Source of the DNA: Jaenimonas drosophilae
Lineage: Eukaryota; Euglenozoa; Kinetoplastea; Trypanosomatida; Trypanosomatidae
NCBI GenBank assembly: GCA_030849065.1
Contig: JASAON010001402.1
Span: forward strand, 1 to 21,223
DNA: 21,223 bases
Direction of reading: 5' to 3'
In this document: positions 8,382-16,400 of the stretch, one piece after another
How the letters are laid out: each line of letters begins with the position of its first letter
Numbering within the stretch: the first letter of the stretch is position 1
The notes under the pieces: model-generated
Database searches by the model: none
What the model saw: only the letters and a program-made list of their open reading frames with translations
Told to the model about the DNA's origin: nothing
Position numbers and translations under genes: made by a program

Positions 8382-8408
8382 CATCATCATCATCATCATC
8401 ATCATCAT
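8382..8408. repeat. (CAT)9 microsatellite
   Basis: Nine CAT copies on the plus strand, so (ATG)9 in the transcript direction. It lies upstream of the predicted splice acceptors of the 1,173-residue gene and so should be excluded from its mature leader. Confidence 0.95.
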
Positions 8409-8488
8409 GAATTTCTTCGCTTCGGCAACAGCAACTCCATTTATGGATTCCTAGTGCATATGCATCGTGTCAGACGGCGGTGATGCAT

Positions 8489-8776
8489 TCATCGTTCATC
8501 CACCCGCCCATGTTTACGACGCAAAAAAAGAAAAGAAAGTAAGAAAGAAAGAGCCTTCATAAAAACAAGAGCAACGAAGTATTCGGCCGCACATCCTCCT
8601 ACATCTCCACACACACACACCTCTCGTGTGTGCGTATACGACAACCAACAACACAGTGAGGGAGTGGCGGAGGATGCATCGATGTGTTCTCGCTTCACGG
8701 TGTGGGGAGGACCACGCCAGCCTTTCGTCCGGCTGCACGCCCACTCCAGGCAGGCCACATACCTCCGCTGCTGCAT
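8489..8776 (-). CDS. Doubtful small ORF in the long gap (95 aa)
   Basis: This frame starts MQQRRYVACLEW at 8776 and ends with a hydrophobic segment (YFVALVFMKALSFLLSFLF) followed by a basic tail, RRKHGR. That resembles a tail anchor, but the hydrophobic part comes from a polypyrimidine block and the middle from GT repeats, so it may be a chance frame. A T-rich tract and a CAG at 8773-8771 lie right at its start, which would remove this ATG if used as a splice acceptor. It matches no family I know and is probably non-coding. Confidence 0.12.
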   Translation of the reverse strand: MQQRRYVACLEWACSRTKGWRGPPHTVKREHIDASSATPSLCCWLSYTHTREVCVCGDVGGCAAEYFVALVFMKALSFLLSFLFLRRKHGRVDER

Positions 8777-9203
8777 CACCACAATCCAAAAACAACAGCA
8801 AACAACAAAAAACATGGGAGAAGATGTGTGTGTGTGTGCGTGTAGGAGTGATTGAATGATGAAAAGAGGTAGGAGGTGTGCCGCTGCCATCATCATCATC
8901 AGGCGATGCGGATTGATAGTGTCACAGACAAAAAGCAAGAAGAAAGAAGAACAAGAAAAAACTGCTGCCGCCGCCACCAACTTCAACGGATATATTCAAA
9001 GAGGTGTAGCAGGCCAACCACCGATCATCCTCCACACGCGCATACACACTAGAAAAGATGCAACAAAAACACACACACATAAAAGGGCATGACGTGAGAT
9101 GATGAAGATGAAGAAGAGATGGTACATGCTGATGCTGTGGGAGGTCAATGGATGGAGCTCATCCACATATATTCCCGCCTCAGCCACTGTGCGCCTCTAT
9201 ATA

Positions 9204-9224
9204 CATCATCATCATCATCATCAT
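9204..9224. repeat. (CAT)7 microsatellite
   Basis: Seven CAT copies in the long intergenic gap, (ATG)7 in the transcript direction. Confidence 0.95.
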
Positions 9225-9484
9225 GCCGGTGGTGAGCACATTGCGGCCATACGTGTGTGCGTGTGTGGGAGAGAAGGAAGAAGTCACGAAGGGGGGAGGT
9301 GGAGAGGGCCAGAGTACGACGGGTTGCTTGTTGCTACGCACACCACCGCTCCAGATGAAATAACAAAAAGAATGAACGGAAAAAGAGATGAGCTACAACT
9401 AATAACGAAAGAATCTTCTTCAACGAACAACGCAACTGGTACGACAGGATGTTGATCAGCAACACGTACACGCACTCACGATGA

Positions 9485-9513
9485 TGAGTGAGTGAGTGAG
9501 TGAGTGGGTGGGT
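9485..9513. repeat. GAGT/GGGT tetranucleotide repeat
   Basis: About five GAGT units grade into GGGT units in the region downstream of IF1. Confidence 0.9.
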
Positions 9514-9763
9514 GTCGTACGCACACGGATGGAAGAGATGTGCCAACTCAGTGATTGAGGTATGAAATGTGAGTGGCCTCTCTCCATTCAATCATCCGCG
9601 GCTGCCAACAACAACATTGCTGTACGCACGCATTGGAAGTGGCTCCCACACGGGCGTTGAGGTGTGGGTCTGCAGTGCTGCACAAGAGGGGCTGATGGAG
9701 GATGAAGAGGGCCCACCACAACACATGATTCAGCTGCAGTATCGTCAGCACAACCATTATCAA

Positions 9764-10087
9764 TTACTTCTGGTCCTTGCCAATGTTCTTGGCCATCTTC
9801 TCCAGCTGCTCGCGGGCCCTAGCGTGCGCGTACATCTCTTCCGGCGTGTTGATGTTCTCATCGAGCTCCGCCTCCAGCCAGCGCTCATCGTTGTTTTCCT
9901 GCACCTTCTTCTTGGCGGCCTGGTTCGGTGCGTGGTTGTGATGATGATCATCGCCACGGTCGCGGCGGCTGCCTTCGAAGCGCATCGCGTTGGCGGCGTG
10001 GGTGAGGCCAACGGCCGGGGCCAAACGGCGGAGGCCACCAGCGGCGGGCTTCTGGAACACCGAGCGAAGCAACGCAGAGCAGTACAT
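9764..10087 (-). CDS. Mitochondrial ATP synthase inhibitor IF1-like protein
   Basis: The gene encodes 107 residues. IF1 binds the F1 part of ATP synthase and blocks ATP hydrolysis when the membrane potential falls. The N-terminus (MYCSALLRSVFQK to about residue 36) is basic and free of acidic residues, as expected of a mitochondrial presequence. The signature is at 83-98, EEMYAHARAREQLEKM, which corresponds to the inhibitory helix of IF1 (E-x-x-Y followed by a RAR/K-EQL core). The protein ends about nine residues later, so the C-terminal dimerising coiled coil of animal IF1 is missing. A His-rich stretch, DDHHHNH at 46-52, precedes the helix. The start is the first ATG after the predicted splice acceptor. 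The family match rests on a short motif, so another small mitochondrial protein is possible. Confidence 0.72.
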   Translation of the reverse strand: MYCSALLRSVFQKPAAGGLRRLAPAVGLTHAANAMRFEGSRRDRGDDHHHNHAPNQAAKKKVQENNDERWLEAELDENINTPEEMYAHARAREQLEKMAKNIGKDQK

Positions 10088-10125
10088 GGATATGTGTATG
10101 TGTGTGTTGTAGTTTGGGGTGTTGG

Positions 10126-10245
10126 AGTACTAGTAGTAATAGTAGTAGGAGTAGTAGTTGTTGTGAGGTCTGAGAGTTCAGAAGGCTGATCTATGAGTAT
10201 GAGAGAAGAAGATGATGATGATGATGATGAGGACGATGGTCTTCA
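10126..10245 (-). promoter_or_regulatory. Trans-splice region and repeat-rich leader of IF1
   Basis: The minus strand carries a long pyrimidine-rich tract at about 10245-10201, including an ATC repeat. The first AG is at 10192-10191, with further AGs at 10187-10186 and 10171-10170. The leader would be about 82-103 bases with no ATG, and includes an irregular CTA repeat at 10160-10126. Confidence 0.5.
10211..10230. repeat. (GAT)n microsatellite upstream of IF1
   Basis: About six to seven GAT copies on the plus strand form part of the pyrimidine-rich tract (ATC in the transcript direction). Confidence 0.9.
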
Positions 10246-10355
10246 TGATGGAAGAAGTCTTGCCACCACAACATTGCGATGTACGCCCTTAACACAACAC
10301 AACACTAGTGTTGTCGTGTGAAGCACTCACACAGCTACGCTACACACAGCACAGG

Positions 10356-10375
10356 TGATGATGATGATGATGATG
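10356..10375. repeat. (GAT)n microsatellite downstream of GUF1
   Basis: About six GAT copies lie just after the GUF1 stop on the minus strand, inside its probable 3' UTR. Confidence 0.9.
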
Positions 10376-10382
10376 CTCATCA

Positions 10383-12848
10383 TCAGAGTTTGGACGCGCC
10401 CATCACCGCGGCCAACACGCTCTGGTCCAGCGTAACGGAGCCCACCGACCGACGTGCCATGCGCTCCTTGCCCTTGCGCTGGTCATCCCACTTCTTTTGT
10501 TTGCGTGAGATGTCTCCGGCATGAATCTTGGCAGTGACGTCTTTGCGGTAGGCCTTCATCGTTTCACGACCAACAATCTTGTTCCCGACACATGCCTGAA
10601 TGGGCAAATCAATGGAGGTGCGCGTGAGATGTGATTTGAGCACCGCCAACATGCGCTTGGCGTGGGCGGTGGCCTCCGCACGCGGGCAAATGATGCTCAG
10701 GGCGGAGATGCGCGCCTTATTCAGAACGATGTCAAGCTTCACGAGATCTGCCGGGACGTACATGGGCGCGTCATACTCCAGCGTGGCGTAGCCGTGAGAG
10801 GCACTCTTCACAATGGAGAAGAAGCCCCGCGCGAGGTCAGCCAGTGGCATGCGGTAGCGCACCAACATGCGTGCATCATCAATCACCCGCATATCTTCTT
10901 GCTCCCCACGAAAGTCGGTGAGTGCGGCGCGGTTGATGGCGGCAAAGTACTCCTTCGGCGTGAGCACATGCGCATGGACGATCGGCTCCAGATAGCCACC
11001 AACACCTTCATGTGGCCATCTCCAGTTGCCAACCGTGAGTGGGTGGCGTGGTTGTGTTTCGTCATCTACATCCACGTTGGCCTCCACGTAGAGGTACTGC
11101 ACCTGTGGAGGCGTCACGAGAACGGATTGGCCAAACTCCATGAGCAGGCGTTCCTTGAAGACCTGCATGTGAAGGAGGCCGAGGAAGCCGAGCTGCAAAC
11201 CTGCGCCGAGGGCGGGGCAGTGAAGCGGCTCCACCGTAACGGAGGGATCGTTGAGGCACAAGAGCTCCACCGCCTCACGCAGGGAGCCCACGAAATCTCC
11301 CTCGTCGGGGAAGAAGCCACCAAAGACAACGGGCTTCACGTGGGTGAAGCCTGGCACCGGATGAATGAGCTCCACAGGACCACGTGTGCTCTTGGTTGGT
11401 GGAGTTGATGAAGAAGATGATGAGGATGATGATGATGTTGTTGTTGTGGGTGCCAGGGCAAACCTGCTGTGTGGCAACGTGCAGATTGTATCACCCACAA
11501 AGGTATCCTTCTTCGTCAGGCCAGGAAGTCGGAGATACCCCACCATCCCTGTCGTGAGGGCGTCGGTGGCGAGTTGGTGTGGGTGCACGATGCCAACCTC
11601 ACGCACCACAACTTTTGTGCGTGATGAGAAGAGCACCACTTCCGTTCCTGCCGTCACAGTGCCATCGAGAATACGCACCAAACAGAACACTTCATCATCC
11701 ACAGATGCAGCGTTGCTGTTGTTATTGTTGGATGAGTTCTTGTTAGGTTGTGTCTTCTGCGTGCGGCTAGCATCTGATGATGATGACGATGATGATGATG
11801 AGGATGATGATCCTGTTGTGGTGGCATCAACCTGCATACCTCCGCTGGCGGCCGTCCACGAATCGACGAGAAGTGCGCGTAGCGGGACGAGTGCGGCCTC
11901 GGCAGCTTTGCGCTCATCTCCATCTGGGTGCATCACGGGAAGCTGCTTCATGTCAGACCAGCCCAACTTACCCGTTGGCGGCGGTACGCGATCAATGATG
12001 GCGTTGAGGAGCGCCTCCATCCCACGCTTCTGCTTCGCACTCGTCAGAACCACCTCTTCTCGCAACAAACCCGTCATATCCTCCATCTGCAACAAGGATC
12101 GCTCCACCTGATCATCGGTGAGAACCGCATCCATCTTTGTGAAGACGGGCAAGATGGCCAAGTGCTGATCCAGCGCGGCGTAGAAGTGGGCGATGGTTTG
12201 TGCCTCGATGCCCTGCGCGACGTCCACGAGCAGCGCAACGCCCTCCGACGCACAGAGGCTGCGGCTCACCTCGTACGAAAAATCCACGTGGCCGGGCGTG
12301 TCAATGAGGTTGATGAGGAACTCCTCCACATCCTCATTTTCATCTTTTTCATCATCCTGCGTACGTCCTGTACGTGGACGCGAAACGAAGATGGAGCACG
12401 TCTGTGCCTTGATGGTGATGCCACGCTGACGCTCAACAACAAGACGATCGGTGAAGGTGCCTGTGGCGCCATCTTCGGGCAACAGGCCCGCACGACGAAG
12501 AATGGCGTCGGTGAGGGTTGTCTTGCCATGATCAACGTGCGCCACCACACTGACGTTGCGGATGCGGTCGGGTGAGATGGAGGAGCGGAGCTTGGCATAC
12601 TTGTAGTGGGCGAGCTCGGCTGGCGAGGTGGGCACACGTCGTGGCGATGCACGGAGCACGTGTTGGTCGTCTTCAGGACGGTAGGATTGCAGCAGAGTTG
12701 GATGATCAGCTTCATCTGTGGATGATGCACGCATGCAACACACCAGTGTTGGTGTCGCAGGGGGCAGCCACGCGGATGGACGTGGAGCTCGTCGGCACGC
12801 CTGCCACAAGCGAGCACGGCGAACCAACGGAAGCCAGGGAAGTACCAT
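10383..12848 (-). CDS. GUF1: Mitochondrial translation factor GUF1 (LepA/EF4 GTPase)
   Basis: The gene encodes 821 residues. LepA/EF4 proteins bind ribosomes and promote back-translocation. GUF1 is the mitochondrial form and supports mitochondrial protein synthesis. The N-terminus is rich in Arg with almost no acid, consistent with a presequence. The GTPase motifs are AHVDHGKTT (103-111), GITIK in switch I (143-147), DTPGH (183-187), TKMD (237-240) and SAK (270-272). The diagnostic LepA C-terminus is intact: [21 protein letters not shown], then [11 protein letters not shown] and [14 protein letters not shown]. Two low-complexity inserts explain the excess over the roughly 600 residues of bacterial LepA: one of about 50 residues after 335, with a Ser run and an Asn run, and a shorter Thr/Ser run near 475. 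The fourth GTPase motif has Thr where LepA normally has Asn. The start is the first ATG after the predicted splice acceptor. Confidence 0.95.
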   Translation of the reverse strand: MVLPWLPLVRRARLWQACRRAPRPSAWLPPATPTLVCCMRASSTDEADHPTLLQSYRPEDDQHVLRASPRRVPTSPAELAHYKYAKLRSSISPDRIRNVSVVAHVDHGKTTLTDAILRRAGLLPEDGATGTFTDRLVVERQRGITIKAQTCSIFVSRPRTGRTQDDEKDENEDVEEFLINLIDTPGHVDFSYEVSRSLCASEGVALLVDVAQGIEAQTIAHFYAALDQHLAILPVFTKMDAVLTDDQVERSLLQMEDMTGLLREEVVLTSAKQKRGMEALLNAIIDRVPPPTGKLGWSDMKQLPVMHPDGDERKAAEAALVPLRALLVDSWTAASGGMQVDATTTGSSSSSSSSSSSSDASRTQKTQPNKNSSNNNNSNAASVDDEVFCLVRILDGTVTAGTEVVLFSSRTKVVVREVGIVHPHQLATDALTTGMVGYLRLPGLTKKDTFVGDTICTLPHSRFALAPTTTTSSSSSSSSSSTPPTKSTRGPVELIHPVPGFTHVKPVVFGGFFPDEGDFVGSLREAVELLCLNDPSVTVEPLHCPALGAGLQLGFLGLLHMQVFKERLLMEFGQSVLVTPPQVQYLYVEANVDVDDETQPRHPLTVGNWRWPHEGVGGYLEPIVHAHVLTPKEYFAAINRAALTDFRGEQEDMRVIDDARMLVRYRMPLADLARGFFSIVKSASHGYATLEYDAPMYVPADLVKLDIVLNKARISALSIICPRAEATAHAKRMLAVLKSHLTRTSIDLPIQACVGNKIVGRETMKAYRKDVTAKIHAGDISRKQKKWDDQRKGKERMARRSVGSVTLDQSVLAAVMGASKL
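11409..11447. repeat. GAT/GTT repeat encoding a Thr/Ser run in GUF1
   Basis: The plus-strand GAT and GTT repeats are read on the coding strand as ACA and TCA codons, giving a Thr run followed by about ten Ser between conserved LepA segments. Confidence 0.85.
11775..11811. repeat. (GAT)n repeat encoding a Ser run in GUF1
   Basis: A slightly interrupted GAT repeat on the plus strand is read as TCA/TCC/TCG codons, giving about twelve Ser in the insert that follows the GTPase domain. Confidence 0.9.
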
Positions 12849-12878
12849 CCGCCAATGTTGGTGATGATGATGTGTGTG

Positions 12879-12935
12879 CTAGGAAATAGGAGGTATCGAA
12901 GTGATTGAAGATGGAGGAGATGATGATGATGATGA
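12879..12935 (-). promoter_or_regulatory. Trans-splice acceptor of GUF1
   Basis: A pyrimidine-rich stretch runs at about 12935-12881 on the minus strand, including an ATC repeat, and ends in TATTTCCTAG. The AG at 12880-12879 is followed by a leader of about 30 bases with no ATG. Confidence 0.6.
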
Positions 12936-13158
12936 GATGTGCAACAATCGATGAATCATGATTGCTCCAGAGTACATGGCGAAGATCCGCCGCAGAAAAA
13001 CGGTACTTGAGTGGCAAAGATAATCAGCACGATACGCACACACACACACACACATGCGCATAGAGAGAAGGGCATGAAGAAGGTGGCAGCAGGCTGAGAT
13101 GCCTCATGCACCTCAACCATCCAACACACATCCTCATCTCCTCCATCTCTCCTTGATC

Positions 13159-13176
13159 GTCGTACGCACGTACGAC
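13159..13176. repeat. Near-perfect palindrome (8 + 2 + 8)
   Basis: The sequence gtcgtacg, then ca, then cgtacgac is an exact inverted repeat with a two-base centre, located between the CFAP69-like gene and GUF1. Confidence 0.7.
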
Positions 13177-13451
13177 TCTCTCTAACTACTGAATACATCA
13201 ACAGACATGTTATTCAAAACAAAAAAAAAACGTCAAGTGGCGTTTCATCTTCTGTACATTCATCAACAACAACAACACAGCAAAGAAAAAAAACAAAACA
13301 AGTGAGTTTTGAGAGCAAAAGATGATGGTGATGTCTTGTGTTGCGTGGTGGCATGTGTGTGGGAGGCCACTACCACAGCAAGCAGGCCACCATCTATATG
13401 CACCACACCACCTCCATATCTTCCTCCTCCATCACAAACTCTCCTCAACAC

Positions 13452-13478
13452 CATCATCATCATCATCATCATCATCAT
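13452..13478. repeat. (CAT)9 microsatellite after the CFAP69-like gene
   Basis: Nine CAT copies on the plus strand, (ATG)9 in the transcript, about 20 bases past the stop codon and thus in the 3' UTR. Confidence 0.95.
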
Positions 13479-13499
13479 AATCTCTCTCTGTCTCTATCC

Positions 13500-16400
13500 C
13501 TACAAACTCACCCCGGAAGATGCCGACGCACTCCATACCTCCTTCACAATGAATTCACTCGCCTGCTCACTCGCGAGATGCTCATCGGGCGACGCATCCC
13601 GCGCCGGCGGCTTCACGGGCAGCTGCTTCAAACTGCGCCGCAACATATCTTCGCGGCGCTGCTTCTTCTGTAGCAACGAGAGCTTCGGCCGTGCCATCCA
13701 CGACCCGTCGGGCTGAATGGCAGAGGTGGTGTGCCGGCGTGCTCCATCCTCATCACTCTGGGTGATGATGCTGACGCTACGGGCTTGTTGTTCGTCTTGC
13801 TGGTGCGCGGAGGTCTCGGCGGTTGTTGCGCCATTCCACGCCGATGGCATCGGCACGTCGTAGACCGGTGCGCCACAGGAAAAGCGCGATGGGGCCACGG
13901 CCTCTGCCGCTGCCGCGGTTGGCAAAAAACCAATCGGAAGCTGCCGACGCCGCGAGGATTCCTGCGCATCGATGCTCTCGCGACGTGAGCTGAGGTGTGG
14001 GGTTTGATCGCGTGAGTGGGTCGGCGGACGTGCCTCGGTGCTGATGGTTGGGGGCTGAGGGGAGTACTCACCACCATCACCACTACGTTGTTGTTGCTCG
14101 TCTGGCACTTGTTGTTGTTGTGGAGGGCTCCACAGGCCCTCACTACTGGCACTGCTACGGTCGGTGTTGTTTGAGCCCAAGTGTTGTGGTGGTGCGGCCC
14201 CAGTCTCTGTCTCTGGCGGTACTTCGTTTGATGCCACCAAGAAGGATCCCGAGCGTGGAAGTGGGGCAGAGGCGTGCAAGCGTTCTGCACTTTCATCATC
14301 AATGTAGGAGCAGTGGCCGTAGCAGCTCGCGACGAGGGCGGCTTCCTCGCGACGGCGGTGTTCCTCCGTCAGGCGCTCCGCCAAACGTGCGGCGAGATCG
14401 AGCGGGGGCGGAGCCTCGGCGCTCACAATCTGCGCCACCTCGGCATCCTCGCCATCCACCTCCATCATCATCTCCTTTTCATCATCTTGTTGCTGTTGCA
14501 GGTGTGGCCAACGTGGATAAGTGGCAGGACGATGTGCGGGCATCGCCACCGTGCGAGGATGAGAGGTTGGCGAGAGCGGCACGACAACGGCAGGCCCAAT
14601 GTGCGGGATGTGCGCCTCATGCGCGGTCTTCCAGTGGCCTGGAACAACACCGCCCGCGGCCTGCCGAATGCGGGTGACGAGAAAGCGGTGATACAAATCG
14701 CGTTGTTGTGCGTCGCCGGCGGCCTGACCGAGCGCGATGATTTGCGAGAGCTCATCTCCACGTGTGTGGATGTCCTCCAGCACCCCTTGCAGGCATCGCC
14801 GATCTGGTGTGGTGGGCCGCATAAACATATCCACGCGTGCCTCGAAGGTGGCGCGGTCGGAGGCGCTCAGACGGCCATTCTCATCCAAGGCTGGCTCAAT
14901 GCTGCCACGGAAGCTGCTCCACGGGAGGAGGGCCTCCACCTGACCCGTCTCGGCCATGGAAACGCACATCTCATCCATGCAGAGTGCCGGGAAGGAGGCC
15001 ATCTCAATGAGCCGCGAACGTTCTTCGGGGGTGAGCGCCGGGCTGCAATCGCACAAGGTTGTGAAGCCCATCGCGCTAAGACAGGCAAAGGCCTTCAAAC
15101 CGCCACCAACAGCGCGTGAGATGAGGCGCACGGTGTACTGCCGCCGCGCGGTCTCAAAGTCGGCGTCGTTGATATCCACGAGCTCGCGCATCAGCGACTC
15201 CGCCACCTCATCACCAACACGCTCCACCTCATTCACCTTGCCCTCAATGTAGCGGTAGCAGCGGATGAATTCTGCCGCGGCCACCTCCTGACCTTCTTGC
15301 CGACGTCGTCGCAGCAAACGCCGCGCATATTCTTGGCGATATGTACGCCGGAAGCTATCACCAATGCTCAGACGCAACAGGGCCAAGCCACTTCTGTCGG
15401 TGGGCCCACGTGAGGCTGAGAAGCTCGAGGCACGCATCATGGCGCGGAACTCTTGACGATTCGGCGATTCCCGCACCTCTGCCGACCACATGGAGAGCAT
15501 GAGCTGCGTGGCGTTCATGAAGAAGCCGCTGCTGCTGTGGTGGTGTTGGCCGCCGTTGCCCACCTCCTTCTTCTCGAGACGGCGGCTGTGCCACTCGAGG
15601 AAGTGTTGGCGCGCATGCTCCTCCGCGTAGAGAACGTCAGCCAAGATGGCCATGGCGTAGCGCAGCACCTCCGTGAAGATGGCGCGCCGCTCACGCAACG
15701 CATGTACCTGGCCCTTGGCACACGCCATGACGGGTGCCGGATCGCGCACCAGTACCGATGGATTGCTGGTGTAGTGCTCCGTCGGGTGCTCCACAAAGAG
15801 GCTGTCGGATGCCACCGCCATGGCCTCGATGATGTTGAGCAACGCCGCCACGCCATCTTCATTGACGAAGCCAACGAGATTTTCGGCATCGGACATCACC
15901 ACCGTGCGGGTGACGTCGAGGAGGGCGAGGAGCAAATCAATGTTGCGGAGGAGGTAGGCCTCGGAGAGCGGCGGGGCGCGGATGGCGGTGATGGGGGCCG
16001 CCAGGGCAGACATACCACTCAAGGTGGTGCCGTTGGTCAGGGCGGCGGAGGTGGCGATGCCCTGCGCATTCACGGGATTGGGAAGGAGGGCCTGTTGCAT
16101 CCACTGCACCATCATCGCCATGCCGCCAACATTGCGAAAGACGCCGGGCAGCCCACGCATCACGTCGATGGAGTGCGCGAAGGCCTCCTCCACATCCTCT
16201 TCCTCCGTGTTCGTTGTGAGGCCACCTTCGCGGTGTACGTGGCTGTTGCCGCAGTAGCTCGGCTCCGCGATGCCAATGTTGTTCCAGTCAGCTTGCGCGA
16301 TGCCCATCGCGGCGTGTATGGTGGTGCTGTGTTGCTTGCGTTCTGAAAAGGCCTTGGCCACCTCGCCAATGTTCTTGATGAGATCGAGGCACTGCAGTGC

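Larger units (their letters stand above)
8242..9763. other. Long 1.5-kb intergenic region, no convincing gene
   Basis: This gap is several times longer than most others in the window. It holds (CAT)9 at 8382-8408, (CAT)7 at 9204-9224, CA/TG runs near 8608-8620 and 8824-8836, a GAGT repeat near 9485-9513, and minus-strand pyrimidine tracts at 8554-8521 and 8960-8929. A less repetitive, GC-richer island lies at about 8660-8775. The longest minus-strand frame with an ATG here is 8776-8489 (95 codons), described separately. I found no tRNA fold or recognisable snoRNA box pair by eye. The right part should hold the IF1 3' UTR. Confidence 0.6.
12849..13499. other. Intergenic region between the CFAP69-like gene and GUF1
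   Basis: These 651 bases hold the 3' UTR of the CFAP69-like gene and the GUF1 splice signal. Contents are (CAT)9 at 13452-13478, a CA repeat at about 13036-13053, an A-run near 13221-13230, and an 18-base palindrome at 13159-13176. No gene or structural RNA was recognised. Confidence 0.6.

Noticed and set aside
8382..8408. Repeated units suggesting a CRISPR-like array
   Set aside because: They are uninterrupted triplet microsatellites without spacers, in a eukaryotic setting.
8660..8775. tRNA or box C/D snoRNA in the GC-richer island
   Set aside because: No cloverleaf with a T-loop consensus and no paired C and D boxes could be seen; only a 5-bp hairpin (cagcc/ggctg near 8718-8735). Kept only as a general finding on the gap.
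11690..11860. Intron in GUF1 at the low-complexity insert
   Set aside because: The frame stays open through it and the segment is made of simple Ser/Asn codon repeats, as in the neighbouring genes, so an in-frame insert is the simpler reading.
10662..12575. Plus-strand frames of about 215-248 codons opposite GUF1
   Set aside because: They overlap strongly conserved LepA sequence on the other strand and have no splice signal in that direction.
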